Assembly (NCBI RefSeq): GCF_030867145.1
Contig: NC_134418.1
Location: 58,441,682 to 58,505,681, forward strand
Origin: Opisthocomus hoazin
Lineage: Eukaryota; Chordata; Aves; Opisthocomiformes; Opisthocomidae
Reading direction: 5' to 3'
DNA length: 64,000 nucleotides
The translations under genes and the position numbers were made by a program. Below, piece after piece: positions 1 to 11,253 of the stretch. The notes under the pieces were generated by a model. It did no database searches, was not told where the DNA came from, and saw only the letters and a program-made list of their open reading frames with translations. How positions within the stretch are numbered: position 1 is the stretch's first letter; the number at the start of each line of letters is the position of its first letter.

Positions 1-1235
1 GGAGCAGTCAAAGATCCTGAGGGCCTCTTCCAGAGACACTGAGAGGTCACTGGGCATGTCCCCAACGGAGCAGGGGGCAGGAGAGGGGCTGGGGGGGACG
101 TCGCTGCCTGGGCAGATGTGGGTTTCTGGGGTTGCCCCCACAAGGGTGGCCACGCCAGAGGTGTGCATCTGCACAGGCTTCCCCTGGACATGCTGGTAGC
201 TGGGGCTGGATGTCCGCAGCGCCGGGGGAGCTGGGGCCACCGGTGTCCTCTGATTTCTGGAGGGCGCGAGGTGTGGTGGTTGGCCCTGCGGGGTCCCAGG
301 GGCTGGCCAGGCCGGGGGGATCCCACAGCCCCTGGGGCCCCACAAGGCAGCAGCCGGCAGAGAAGCGATGCGGTGGGCGAGCGTGGGGGTGGGCGGTGGA
401 GGCAGGTGGGTGCTGGCCCACTCCGTGTGGAAGAGGCGGGGGTTGAAGCAGCAGCCAGACGGATCCATCTGCAGCCCTGTGTGGGCGAGAGCAAGTGTCG
501 GTGGGCCTGGGGGACCCTCCATGGGCACCCGCCGAGCCATCCCCCATCGCGGACATCCCCCGGCTCTGCGCCAGGCACGTGGGGAGGTGGTGGCCGGGGC
601 GGTCCTCGCAGGGTGAGCTGCTGTGCTGGTGGGACAGGGTTGGGAATTGGGGAAGAGAGTCCCTGCTGGGAGGTGAAACGGGAGAGATGGCCCCAAGTGC
701 TTGTGAAATTGTCTGGAAATGGGATTTCCTGGGCGCGCATCAGGCAGGCGAGGGCAGGGACGCTCGCCCGGTCTTGCTGAAGCCCCGTACGAAGAGTGCG
801 GTGGGGATGGGGGTGGTGGGAGTGCCTGGGGTCTGGGTGTGCTGAAGGTGGCCGGGGTCTGGGGATGGTGGAGGTGGCGAAGGTGTCAGGGTGCCCGAGC
901 AGACAGGGCTGCCGTACCTGGTGGTGGTGGCTGGGCGTCCCGGGGTGTCCCCCATGCCGGGGGAGCCCTCCAGAGCAGGGGTGGCCAGGCTGCAGGGAAG
1001 GGCTGCTGCTGCGCGGGCAGTTGGCAGAAGTTGGCTGAGGCTGCAGGAGAGGTGGGAGCAACGGCCGGCAGTCAGCTCCGCTCTTGGCCCCGAGAGCGTG
1101 CGCGAACTGCAGGGATTGGGGTGGGTGCCTACCTGGGGGGTAGCAGGTTTTGGGGAGCACAAAAGTGTGCAGGATCCGGGGCACAGGAGGGGTGCGGGGG
1201 CCGCAGGGTGGGAGCCGCAGTGGTGGCTGCGCCAT
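1..1235 (-). CDS. PRR22: PRR22-like proline-rich protein, array copy 1 (3' end outside window)
   Basis: Minus-strand gene with ATG at 1235. Predicted exon 1 is 1235-1133, exon 2 is 1040-918, and exon 3 starts at 476 and runs off the left edge. The model is the same as in the two complete copies: donors CAG|GTAGGC and CAG|GTACGG, acceptors ending TGCAG and CACAG, both introns in phase 1. The visible protein is rich in proline, alanine and serine. The start of exon 3 carries the Gly-Cys-Cys-Phe-Asn-Pro-Arg...Glu-Trp motif that suggested the PRR22 family. Function is unknown. The visible sequence has no inactivating change. The family name is an inference from short motifs and was not checked by alignment. 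Confidence 0.5.
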   Translation of the reverse strand, partial: MAQPPLRLPPCGPRTPPVPRILHTFVLPKTCYPPGRHPPQSLQFAHALGAKSGADCRPLLPPLLQPQPTSANCPRSSSPSLQPGHPCSGGLPRHGGHPGTPSHHHQVRQPCLLGHPDTFATSTIPRPRPPSAHPDPRHSHHPHPHRTLRTGLQQDRASVPALACLMRAQEIPFPDNFTSTWGHLSRFTSQQGLSSPIPNPVPPAQQLTLRGPPRPPPPHVPGAEPGDVRDGGWLGGCPWRVPQAHRHLLSPTQGCRWIRLAAASTPASSTRSGPAPTCLHRPPPRSPTASLLCRLLPCGAPGAVGSPRPGQPLGPRRANHHTSRPPEIRGHRWPQLPRRCGHPAPATSMSRGSLCRCTPLAWPPLWGQPQKPTSAQAATSPPAPLLPPAPLGTCPVTSQCLWKRPSGSLTA

Positions 1236-2870
1236 GTTCTGTGGTGGCCGTTGGGTGCAAAGGACTCTGGGACGTGTCCAGGAAGGAACGTTGGGGCTCC
1301 CTGTGTTCCGTCCCGCCCCAGCAGGCTGCCCAGGTCGTGTTGGGGAGGGAGAGGGTTAAGGGGGGCTGGGGTGTCCCTAGCCCCTACGAGCGGCTCTCGG
1401 GGGCTGTGGGTGCAAGTGCTTTTGTGTTTAAAGAGTCTTTTTGAGGGGGAAGAAGAAGAAGTGGATTCAGCCGAGCCTTGTGCGGACCGAGCTGCATCCG
1501 CAGCCCCCTTGTGCCACCTGGCAAATGCATTTGTGACGGTTGCATGTGCTGCTGCGTGCTGCGTTGACTGGAGCGACGCAGAGAGAGGAAGAAGGCCCTC
1601 GAGGGCGTGAGGCAAGGCGGCCTGCTTTTCCCCAGCCCTCCGTCAAGTGCTGCTGCGAGGTCTTTTAGTCTCCTGGTGGGGAAAGAGCTTTGGATCGCCC
1701 TTGGAGGGGTCCGCGCTTTCCCCGTGTGCGTGACAGCCAGGAGGAGACGGCACCCGCCGCTGCGTGCTCCCAGAATCGGAGCGGATTGTGCGCAAGATTG
1801 TCTGAGGAGGTGCTGGGGCTGTGTGTGCTCTGCTGTGTCCCGGCAAAGCGCTGGTGGTGCAGAGCTGGGCTCTGCCCTTTGCCTCGAGTGTGCTGCAGCC
1901 GTTGTCCAGGCAGGGAGGGTGGCTGGGGTAGATGTGGCCACTGAATGCTGCAGCTGTGGTTGAAGCTGTGTGAAGAGTAGCAGAGCCTCCCGGGAGACCT
2001 TTCTGGAAGGGAAGCCAGGGGGCCAGTAAGTATGGTCTGTGAGGGGTGGGGTCATGGCCGAGACTTAGAAAATTGCGGAGGTCTACAGAAGCTTGGTACA
2101 AGGGGACAGGAGTAGAGGTGATGGTATGTTCAAGAAAATACATTGCGAGAAAACCTTCCGAGGACAACTGGCTTCCGAACCTACCTCGTTGCTGAGGGAG
2201 AAGGGTGGACGTAGTGCAATCACCGACTGCTTCTGGTTGACATTGTTTTCTACCTCTGCTGTCTGCAGGAAAAGCCTCGGAGGCAGAAGATCTCTGCCTG
2301 GAGCAAGAGCACAGTTCAGCCCAGGCAGTACCTGGTAGCTTTGCTTCTCAGCAGTGCTGCTGGGAATTGTCCTTTCCTTCCGAGGAGGAAGAGGAAGGAT
2401 GCCAGCAAGTGCCAGTGAGAGCTGAGCGTGGGCGCTGTACCGTTCAGAGTGGCTTGGGAGTTCCCCTGCTGTCAGGGCTCTGGCTCAGTGGGGAAGAAAG
2501 CCTGCGCTTCTTGCTTTAGTAGCAGTCTCCTTATGTGCTGTGCTAGGCACCTGCCTGCTTTGGGCAAGAGTAAGGCATGGCTTGAGGAACAGCCTGCAGT
2601 AGCTGTTCCACGTCAGCTGTGCTGGGGGACACCAGTTCCACGCTGTGAGAAACGGTGGAGCTGCTCTTGTACTTTACATTTCTGTAGCAGTGTATTTCAC
2701 AAGTTTCTGCTCCCCAAAGCGTGTTCCGGCTTTAGGACCAAAAGTTTGTTGAGCAAACGCGCAGGCATTCTCCACACCAATGTGGTCAACAACAGTGAGG
2801 CGAGAGCACTGGAGAAACGACTTGGTCCTTTACTGCCAAAGAGCACAGGTTTCTGTTTTCAGAGTGAGAG
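1236..2870. other. Upstream part of array unit; possible plus-strand spliced transcript
   Basis: This GC-rich stretch lies 5' of the minus-strand gene. On the plus strand a near-consensus donor (GGCCA|GTAAGTAT, GT at 2026) is followed by an excellent acceptor with a long pyrimidine tract (CTGTCTGCAG, exon from 2269). After the acceptor one frame stays open for about 80 codons with an acidic Ser-Glu run. I recognise no protein here. The pair may mark a plus-strand noncoding or unknown gene, or may be chance. The same sites recur in units 2 and 3. Confidence 0.25.
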
Positions 2871-2940
2871 AGTGGTAGGGGTTGGAAGGGCCCTCTGGGG
2901 ATCATCTGCTCCAACCACCCTGCCAAAGCAGGTTCCCCCA
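2871..2940 (-). mobile_element. CR1 LINE 3'-end fragment (array copy 1)
   Basis: About 70 bp matches the complement of the CR1 3' end: a GGTAGGGGTTGGAAGGG motif followed by the ATC-TGCTCCAACC block, as also seen in the long CR1 at 45023. It is heavily 5'-truncated and abuts an antisense solo LTR at 2941. The same scrap recurs at the same unit position in units 2 and 3. Confidence 0.75.
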
Positions 2941-3461
2941 TGATTCGAAGATCCGGTAGGAAAAAACCTAACAGTACAATGTATACTGTTAAGCAGGTAT
3001 TCTTTATTGCGGCGCCGGGCACACGGGGCATTTCTCCTCCAAACGTGCGCACCAGACACCCTGTTGCTTCAGGTTAAATACAATCACACATGTAAATATT
3101 CATTCTATTTCTAGGAACTAATTAGCATATGTAAATATCTTTCACGCATGTCTGTTAGCATCTTTGGGTGGTCTTCGGGGGTCCCAAGATGAAGGGCCAT
3201 CCTCTTCATCAGGCTGTTCGCTGATTGACACTTGTTTCTGCGCAAACTCAGTTCCAGGATCACGTATGTCATGTCCTTCAGGGTGTTTTGCTCCGGTCTT
3301 GTTGCTCTCTTGGTGCCTCCTTATCTCTGTAGCTTTCCTAGGATCTGTGACTTGGTGGCTGGAGCAAGTGATGACTAAGAGAACAGCATTTGTCATTTCT
3401 GTACCGGAAGCCCCAGTGAAAAGGGAAGCGGTAATGTGCTGAGGCTGTGGGTTCCACAACA
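2941..3461 (-). mobile_element. Solo LTR, gammaretrovirus-like family (array copy 1)
   Basis: Read on the minus strand it is a 521-bp block beginning TG and ending CA. It has an AATAAAGAATACCTGC polyadenylation block and a 'TTTGCGCAGAAAC' stretch. Both are shared in order with the complete LTRs of the provirus at 16514-22504, so it is a diverged relative of that family. No internal proviral sequence remains and no clean target duplication is visible. Confidence 0.75.
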
Positions 3462-4527
3462 ATCCCAGATCAGACAGGTCCTACCGTCAGGGCCAGGTTC
3501 TCCTCCTCCTGCATGTCTTTGTCTTTCCCTTGAGCTGGGCCTGACACTTAGTCCGATCCTGTGCTGGGAATATGGGCGTGTTAAGATGCTAGAGAATGAT
3601 TTCTTTTTTTTTGGCTTTGTCTTGGCCTTTCAGCAGGGGGAGGTGGGCTAAATTACAGCAGGTGGTGCTAGCTCTTTATGAAAGAAAAGAAAAATGACAC
3701 CATTACCACCCAAGGTTTATGCAAGATACTCTCATTAAAGTAGGGTAGAGAACTGTATGTATGACTGTATTTCTGACAAAGCCGAAAACACAGGTCAGTT
3801 AATTCTGCACGTTTTGTTGTGGAGTGCATTTAGTTGATCACACAGTTGTGCTGGCCTGCTAAACGGCAAAATCTCAAGATCAAAGTCAGACCGAGCCCCC
3901 AAATGTCTGGCAGACAGCTAACCCATCTAAGGATCTGTCTTTTGCACCAAAGCACAGGTCCTTTCAGGAATGCATTACTACTGGTGTTTCCATTAGAAAT
4001 CCCTTGGCATGCTGGTGTGATTTGGGGTTGTTTTGCAAAGCCGGGCTCCGGAGCTGAGCGCGGTGGGAGCCGAGGAAGGGCTTGGTTGTTCTGAGGCTTT
4101 GAAGGGCTTTGCACGGAGCCCGGTCCCAGCCAGAGGGGACAGTGGTTGTGTTGAAGACGAAGGCGTTGAAGCCCTTGTTGTCGTGTTTGTCCGTCCCCCC
4201 ACCGACCCCCAGGGTCTGTCCTTGTGCCAGGGGCTGCGTGCTGCTTTGTGCTTGGGGCCGTGCCCGTGAGTCCCGCGAGGATGCGTGCGTGCTGGCTGCC
4301 CCGCCAAAGGGCTGCTTCCGCTGGGGAAGGGGACAGGGGAGTCCCCCCCGGCACTGCCTGCCCCGCTGGATGTTCATGGGCCCTCGGGTGGTCTTGGTGC
4401 CCTCTGGGGCTCACCGGCTCCAGTCTGGGGCTCAGCACCTTTTGCACCTCTCTGGTGCCGTTTCCTGGTGCCCCCTGTGCTCCCTCGCCCTCCCACAGAG
4501 GCACGGAGCCGTTCTGGAGAAAGAACT
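3462..4527. other. Array-unit spacer, no recognised gene
   Basis: This stretch lies between the solo LTR and the 3' end of the next gene copy. The left part is AT-rich with a T-run; the right part (from about 4040) is GC-rich. Open frames exist on both strands, but their frames are not preserved between units (the minus-strand frame spanning 3830-4504 is broken in unit 2), so I read it as noncoding. Confidence 0.5.
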
Positions 4528-4533
4528 TTTAAT
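4528..4533 (-). terminator. Candidate poly(A) signal ATTAAA for PRR22-like copy 2
   Basis: On the minus strand the hexamer ATTAAA (plus TTTAAT) lies about 120 bases after the stop codon at 4651. It is the common variant of AATAAA. It recurs at 9539 and 27154 behind the other copies. Confidence 0.45.
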
Positions 4534-4650
4534 GGGAAAAATAAACAAGAGAAAATGTGCTATGAAGCTATTCTAAACCCCCCCCCCTACACACTCCCCC
4601 TCCTCCTTCCCCCTCCCCCCCCACTTCCCCCCCCCATTCCTGCAGTGGGT

Positions 4651-6247
4651 CTAATCTCCCCCCGGCAAGCCTGTGCTCCCTGCCAGTGCCCGACACTTGC
4701 TGGGTGGCTCTGTCGAGGGGCTGCTCCCCCGCTTCCTGCCCCGCTGCTGTGCCATGGCAGGCTGGGATGGGGGCAGATCCATGGCCGCATCCCCCCAGGG
4801 CTCGTGGGGCTGCAGCCCCATGACGAACTGGTCGAGGCCCAGGATGGCGTAGGCGATCTCGGGGACGGTGTAGTCGGGGGTGAGCAGCTCCTGGGGCAGC
4901 GCAAGTGAGGTCAAGGGGCAGCGGGGGACGGCAGCGCCGGTGTCAGTGGGGTCCGCGGGCATGGGGCCGCTGTCGGGACCATCCTGGCTCAGCCGCTCAG
5001 TGTCCAGGGAGCAGTCAAAGATCCTGAGGGCCTCTTCCAGAGACACTGAGAGGTCACTGGGCATGTCCCCAACGGAGCAGGGGGCAGGAGAGGGGCTGGG
5101 GGGGACGTCGCTGCCTGGGCAGATGTGGGTTTCTGGGGTTGCCCCCACAAGGGTGGCCACGCCAGAGGTGTGCATCTGCACAGGCTTCCCCTGGACATGC
5201 TGGTAGCTGGGGCTGGATGTCCGCAGCGCCGGGGGAGCTGGGGCCACCGGTGTCCTCTGATTTCTGGAGGGCGCGAGGTGTGGTGGTTGGCCCTGCGGGG
5301 TCCCAGGGGCTGGCCAGGCCGGGGGGATCCCACAGCCCCTGGGGCCCCACAAGGCAGCAGCCGGCAGAGAAGCGATGCGGTGGGCGAGCGTGGGGGTGGG
5401 CGGTGGAGGCAGGTGGGTGCTGGCCCACTCCGTGTGGAAGAGGCGGGGGTTGAAGCAGCAGCCAGACGGATCCATCTGCAGCCCTGTGTGGGCGAGAGCA
5501 AGTGTCGGTGGGCCTGGGGGACCCTCCATGGGCACCCGCCGAGCCATCCCCCATCGCGGACATCCCCCGGCTCTGCGCCAGGCACGTGGGGAGGTGGTGG
5601 CCGGGGCGGTCCTCGCGGGGTGAGCTGCTGTGCTGGTGGGACAGGGTTGGGAATTGGGGAAGAGAGTCCCTGCTGGGAGGTGAAACGGGAGAGATGGCCC
5701 CAAGTGCTTGTGAAATTGTCTGGAAATGGGATTTCCTGGGCGCGCATCAGGCAGGCGAGGGCAGGGACGCTCGCCCGGTCTTGCTGAAGTGAAGCCCCGT
5801 ACGAAGAGTGCGGTGGGGATGGGGGTGGTGGGAGTGCCTGGGGTCTGGGTGTGCTGAAGGTGGCCGGGGTCTGGGGATGGTGGAGGTGGCGAAGGTGTCA
5901 GGGTGCCCGAGCAGACAGGGCTGCCGTACCTGGTGGTGGTGGCTGGGCGTCCCGGGGTGTCCCCCATGCCGGGGGAGCCCTCCAGAGCAGGGGTGGCCAG
6001 GCTGCAGGGAAGGGCTGCTGCTGCGCGGGCAGTTGGCAGAAGTTGGCTGAGGCTGCAGGAGAGGTGGGAGCAATGGCCGGCAGTCAACTCCGCTCTTGGC
6101 CCCGAGAGCGTGCGCGAACTGCAGGGATTGGGGTGGGTGCCTACCTGGGGGGTAGCAGGTTTTGGGGAGCACAGAAGTGTGCAGGATCCGGGGCACAGGA
6201 GGGGCGCGGGGGCCGCAGGGTGGGAGCCGCAGTGGTGGCTGCGCCAT
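4651..6247 (-). CDS. PRR22: PRR22-like proline-rich protein, array copy 2 (complete model)
   Basis: Predicted 352-aa protein in three exons: 6247-6145 (ATG), 6052-5930 and 5483-4651 (TAG). All splice sites are GT-AG and both introns are phase 1, so the joins keep one frame. Exons 1 and 2 encode a Pro/Ala-rich start. Exon 3 opens with GLQMDPSGCCFNPRLF then HTEW (residues 76-95). A low-complexity proline/serine middle follows, then a conserved-looking acidic helix (EEALRIFDC, about residue 225), a second block LLTPDYTVPE...AILGLDQFV (about 275-296) and a basic QQRGRKRG stretch near 322. The Cys-Phe-Asn-Pro-Arg...Glu-Trp motif and the two C-terminal blocks suggest vertebrate PRR22, whose function is poorly known; this is memory-based, with no alignment. 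Acidic and basic C-terminal segments would fit a nuclear protein, but that is inference. A 5-bp duplication near 5788 lies in intron 2 and does not touch the coding sequence. Confidence 0.6.
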
Positions 6248-7882
6248 GTTCTGTGGTGGCCGTTGGGTGCAAAGGACTCTGGGACGTGTCCAGGAAGGAA
6301 CGTTGGGGCTCCCTGTGTTCCGTCCCGCCCCAGCAGGCTGCCCAGGTCGTGTTGGGGAGGGAGAGGGTTAAGGGGGGCTGGGGTGTCCCTAGCCCCTACG
6401 AGCGGCTCTCGGGGGCTGTGGGTGCAAGTGCTTTTGTGTTTAAAGAGTCTTTTTGAGGGGGAAGAAGAAGAAGTGGATTCAGCCGAGCCTTGTGCGGACC
6501 GAGCTGCATCCGCAGCCCCCTTGTGCCACCTGGCAAATGCATTTGTGACGGTTGCATGTGCTGCTGCGTGCTGCGTTGACTGGAGCGACGCAGAGAGAGG
6601 AAGAAGGCCCTCGAGGGCGTGAGGCAAGGCGGCCTGCTTTTCCCCAGCCCTCCGTCAAGTGCTGCTGCGAGGTCTTTTAGTCTCCTGGTGGGGAAAGAGC
6701 TTTGGATCGCCCTTGGAGGGGTCCGCGCTTTCCCCGTGTGCGTGACAGCCAGGAGGAGACGGCACCCGCCGCTGCGTGCTCCCAGAATCGGAGCGGATTG
6801 TGCGCAAGATTGTCTGAGGAGGTGCTGGGGCTGTGTGTGCTCTGCTGTGTCCCGGCAAAGCGCTGGTGGTGCAGAGCTGGGCTCTGCCCTTTGCCTCGAG
6901 TGTGCTGCAGCCGTTGTCCAGGCAGGGAGGGTGGCTGGGGTAGATGTGGCCACTGAATGCTGCAGCTGTGGTTGAAGCTGTGTGAAGAGTAGCAGAGCCT
7001 CCCGGGAGACCTTTCTGGAAGGGAAGCCAGGGGGCCAGTAAGTATGGTCTGTGAGGGGTGGGGTCATGGCCGAGACTTAGAAAATTGCGGAGGTCTACAG
7101 AAGCTTGGTACAAGGGGACAGGAGTAGAGGCGATGGTATGTTCAAGAAAATACATTGCGAGAAAACCTTCCGAGGACAACTGGCTTCCGAACCTACCTCG
7201 TTGCTGAGGGAGAAGGGTGGACGTAGTGCAATCACCGACTGCTTCTGGTTGACATTGTTTTCTACCTCTGCTGTCTGCAGGAAAAGCCTCGGAGGCAGAA
7301 GATCTCTGCCTGGAGCAAGAGCACAGTTCAGCCCAGGCAGTACCTGGTAGCTTTGCTTCTCAGCAGTGCTGCTGGGAATTGTCCTTTCCTTCCGAGGAGG
7401 AAGAGGAAGGATGCCAGCAAGTGCCAGTGAGAGCTGAGCGTGGGCGCTGTACCGTTCAGAGTGGCTTGGGAGTTCCCCTGCTGTCAGGGCTCTGGCTCAG
7501 TGGGGAAGAAAGCCTGCGCTTCTTGCTTTAGTAGCAGTCTCCTTATGTGCTGTGCTAGGCACCTGCCTGCTTTGGGCAAGAGTAAGGCATGGCTTGAGGA
7601 ACAGCCTGCAGTAGCTGTTCCACGTCAGCTGTGCTGGGGGACACCAGTTCCACGCTGTGAGAAACGGTGGAGCTGCTCTTGTACTTTACATTTCTGTAGC
7701 AGTGTATTTCACAAGTTTCTGCTCCCCAAAGCGTGTTCCGGCTTTAGGACCAAAAGTTTGTTGAGCAAACGCGCAGGCATTCTCCACACCAATGTGGTCA
7801 ACAACAGTGAGGCGAGAGCACTGGAGAAACGACTTGGTCCTTTACTGCCAAAGAGCACAGGTTTCTGTTTTCAGAGTGAGAG

Positions 7883-7952
7883 AGTGGTAGGGGTTGGAAG
7901 GGCCCTCTGGGGATCATCTGCTCCAACCACCCTGCCAAAGCAGGTTCCCCCA
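7883..7952 (-). mobile_element. CR1 LINE 3'-end fragment (array copy 2)
   Basis: Same 70-bp CR1 3'-end scrap as at 2871, again cut by the antisense solo LTR that follows. Confidence 0.75.
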
Positions 7953-8473
7953 TGATTCGAAGATCCGGTAGGAAAAAACCTAACAGTACAATGTATACTG
8001 TTAAGCAGGTATTCTTTATTGCGGCGCCGGGCACACGGGGCATTTCTCCTCCAAACGTGCGCACCAGACACCCTGTTGCTTCAGGTTAAATACAATCACA
8101 CATGTAAATATTCATTCTATTTCTAGGAACTAATTAGCATATGTAAATATCTTTCACGCATGTCTGTTAGCATCTTTGGGTGGTCTTCGGGGGTCCCAAG
8201 ATGAAGGGCCATCCTCTTCATCAGGCTGTTCGCTGATTGACACTTGTTTCTGCGCAAACTCAGTTCCAGGATCACGTATATCATGTCCTTCAGGGTGTTT
8301 TGCTCCGGTCTTGTTGCTCTCTTGGTGCCTCCTTATCTCTGTAGCTTTCCTAGGATCTGTGACTTGGTGGCTGGAGCAAGTGATGACTAAGAGAACAGCA
8401 TTTGTCATTTCTGTACCGGAAGCCCCAGTGAAAAGGGAAGCGGTAATGTGCTGAGGCTGTGGGTTCCACAACA
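7953..8473 (-). mobile_element. Solo LTR, gammaretrovirus-like family (array copy 2)
   Basis: Near-identical to the LTR at 2941-3461, at the same unit position. Visible differences include single bases near 8280 and 8588. It was therefore copied with the unit and did not insert independently. Confidence 0.75.
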
Positions 8474-9538
8474 ATCCCAGATCAGACAGGTCCTACCGTC
8501 AGGGCCAGGTTCTCCTCCTCCTGCATGTCTTTGTCTTTCCCTTGAGCTGGGCCTGACACTTAGTCCGATCCTGTGCTGGGAATATGGGTGTGTTAAGATG
8601 CTAGAGAATGATTTCTTTTTTTTTGGCTTTGTCTTGGCCTTTCAGCAGGGGGAGGTGGGCTAAATTACAGCAGGTGGTGCTAGCTCTTTATGAAAGAAAA
8701 GAAAAATGACACCATTACCACCCGAGGTTTATGCAAGATACTCTCATTAAAGTAGGGTAGAGAACTGTATGTATGACTGTATTTCTGACAAAGCCGAAAA
8801 CACAGGTCAGTTAATTCTGCACGTTTTGTTGTGGAGTGCATTTAGTTGATCACACAGTTGTGCTGGCCTGCTAAACGGCAAAATCTCAAGATCAAAGTCA
8901 GACCGAGCCCCCAAATGTCTGGCAGACAGCTAACCCATCTAAGGATCTGTCTTTTGCACCAAAGCACAGGTCCTTTCAGGAATGCATTACTACTGGTGTT
9001 TCCATTAGAAATCCCTTGGCATGCTGGTGTGATTTGGGGTTGTTTTGCAAAGCCGGGCTCCGGAGCTGAGCGCGGTGGGAGCCGAGGAAGGGCTTGGTTG
9101 TTCTGAGGCTTTGAAGGGCTTTGCACGGAGCCCGGTCCCAGCCAGAGGGGACAGTGGTTGTGTTGAAGACGAAGGCGTTGGAGCCCTTGTTGTCGTGTTT
9201 GTCCGTCCCCCCACCAGCCCCCAGGGTCTGTCCTTGTGCCAGGGGCTGCGTGCTGCTTTGTGCTTGGGGCCGTGCCCGTGAGTCCCGCGAGGATGCGTGC
9301 GTGCTGGCTGCCCCGCCAAAGGGCTGCTTCCGCTGGGGAAGGGGACAGGGGAGACCCCCCAGCACTGCCTGCCCCGCTGGATGTTCATGGGCCCTCGGGT
9401 GGTCTTGGTGCCCTCTGGGGCTCACCGGCTCCAGTCTGGGGCTCAGCACCTTTTGCACCTCTCTGGTGCCGTTTCCTGGTGCCCCCTGTGCTCCCTCGCC
9501 CTCCCACAGAGGCACGGAGCCGTTCTGGAGAAAGAACT

Positions 9539-9544
9539 TTTAAT
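9539..9544 (-). terminator. Candidate poly(A) signal ATTAAA for PRR22-like copy 3
   Basis: Equivalent of the hexamer at 4528, about 120 bases downstream of the stop codon at 9662. Confidence 0.45.
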
Positions 9545-9661
9545 GGGAAAAATAAACAAGAGAAAATGTGCTATGAAGCTATTCTAACCCCACCCCCCCA
9601 CACACTCCCCCTCCTCCTTCCCCCTCCCTCCCCACTTCCCCCCCCCATTCCTGCAGTGGGT

Positions 9662-11253
9662 CTAATCTCCCCCCGGCAAGCCTGTGCTCCCTGCCAGTGC
9701 CCGACACTTGCTGGGTGGCTCTGTCGAGGGGCTGCTCCCCCGCTTCCTGCCCCGCTGCTGTGCCATGGCAGGCTGGGATGGGGGCAGATCCATGGCCGCA
9801 TCCCCCCAGGGCTCGTGGGGCTGCAGCCCCATGACGAACTGGTCGAGGCCCAGGATGGCGTAGGCGATCTCGGGGACGGTGTAGTCGGGGGTGAGCAGCT
9901 CCTGGGGCAGCACAAGTGAGGTCAAGGGGCAGGGGGGGACGGCAGCGCCGGTGTCAGTGGGGTCCGCGGGCATGGGGCCGCTGTCGGGACCATCCTGGCT
10001 CAGCCGCTCAGTGTCCAGGGAGCAGTCAAAGATCCTGAGGGCCTCTTCCAGAGACACTGAGAGGTCACTGGGCATGTCCCCAACGGAGCAGGGGGCAGGA
10101 GAGGGGCTGGGGGGGACGTCGCTGCCTGGGCAGATGTGGGTTTCTGGGGTTGCCCCCACAAGGGTGGCCACGCCAGAGGTGTGCATCTGCACAGGCTTCC
10201 CCTGGACATGCTGGTAGCTGGGGCTGCATGTCCGCAGCGCCGGGGGAGCTGGGGCCACCGGTGTCCTCTGATTTCTGGAGGGCGCGAGGTGTGGTGGTTG
10301 GCCCTGCGGGGTCCCAGGGGCTGGCCAGGCCGGGGGGATCCCACAGCCCCTGGGGCCCCACAAGGCAGCAGCCGGCAGAGAAGCGATGCGGTGGGCGAGC
10401 GTGGGGGTGGGCGGTGGAGGCAGGTGGGTGCTGGCCCACTCCGTGTGGAAGAGGCGGGGGTTGAAGCAGCAGCCAGACGGATCCATCTGCAGCCCTGTGT
10501 GGGCGAGAGCAAGTGTCGGTGGGCCTGGGGGACCCTCCATGGGCACCCGCCGAGCCATCCCCCATCGCGGACATCCCCCGGCTCTGCGCCAGGCACGTGG
10601 GGAGGTGGTGGCCGGGGCGGTCCTCGCGGGGTGAGCTGCTGTGCTGGTGGGACAGGGTTGGGAATTGGGGAAGAGAGTCCCTGCTGGGAGGTGAAACGGG
10701 AGAGATGGCCCCAAGTGCTTGTGAAATTGTCTGGAAATGGGATTTCCTGGGCGCGCATCAGGCAGGCGAGGGCAGGGACGCTCGCCCGGTCTTGCTGAAG
10801 CCCCGTACGAAGAGTGCGGTGGGGATGGGGGTGGTGGGAGTGCCTGGGGTCTGGGTGTGCTGAAGGTGGCCGGGGTCTGGGGATGGTGGAGGTGGCGAAG
10901 GTGTCAGGGTGCCCGAGCAGACAGGGCTGCCGTACCTGGTGGTGGTGGCTGGGCGTCCCGGGGTGTCCCCCATGCCGGGGGAGCCCTCCAGAGCAGGGGT
11001 GGCCAGGCTGCAGGGAAGGGCTGCTGCTGCGCGGGCAGTTGGCAGAAGTTGGCTGAGGCTGCAGGAGAGGTGGGAACAACGGCCGGCAGTCAACTCCGCT
11101 CTTGGCCCCGAGAGCGTGCGCGAACTGCAGGGATTGGGGTGGGTGCCTACCTGGCGGGTAGCAGGTTTTGGGGAGCACAAAAGTGTGCAGGATCCGGGGC
11201 ACAGGAGGGGCGCGGGGGCCGCAGGGTGGGAGCCGCAGTGGTGGCTGCGCCAT
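9662..11253 (-). CDS. PRR22: PRR22-like proline-rich protein, array copy 3 (complete model)
   Basis: Exons 11253-11151, 11058-10936 and 10494-9662, with the same donors, acceptors and phase-1 introns as copy 2; 352 aa predicted. Compared with copy 2 it shows a handful of substitutions in exon 3. One puts Cys where copy 2 has Ser in the LRT-SPSYQHV segment, another puts Val for Ala in the LTSLALPQE segment, and a third puts Pro for Arg in AAVPRCPL. There is also a Ser-to-Phe change in exon 1 (HTSVLPK to HTFVLPK), shared with copy 1. No stop or frameshift is present, so it could be functional. The downstream flank of this unit (unit position about 3770) received the provirus at 13792, which lies upstream of this copy's promoter side by about 2.5 kb. 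Confidence 0.6.

Larger units (their letters stand above)
5008..10018. repeat. Array unit 2 (complete, uninterrupted)
   Basis: The only unit seen whole and without the provirus, so it is the reference copy. It contains most of one gene copy at its left (exon 3 from 5483 down, exons 1-2 to 6247), the CR1 scrap at 7883, the solo LTR at 7953-8473, the spacer, and the 3' part of the next gene's exon 3 from 9662. The start point is arbitrary, chosen to match base 1 of the window. Confidence 0.95.

Noticed and set aside
719-1610. Long plus-strand frames opposite the PRR22-like gene
   Set aside because: They mirror the GC-rich codons of the minus-strand gene (shadow frames), with repetitive Gly/Trp/Arg composition.
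3830-4504. Minus-strand 224-codon frame in the array spacer (also near 26456)
   Set aside because: The frame is disrupted in unit 2 and has no recognisable domain or conserved start; a GC-rich open frame by chance.
4651-6627. Single-exon minus-strand gene of 658 codons
   Set aside because: It exists only in unit 2 because of a 5-bp duplication; the other units break it. The three-exon model with consistent phases explains all copies.
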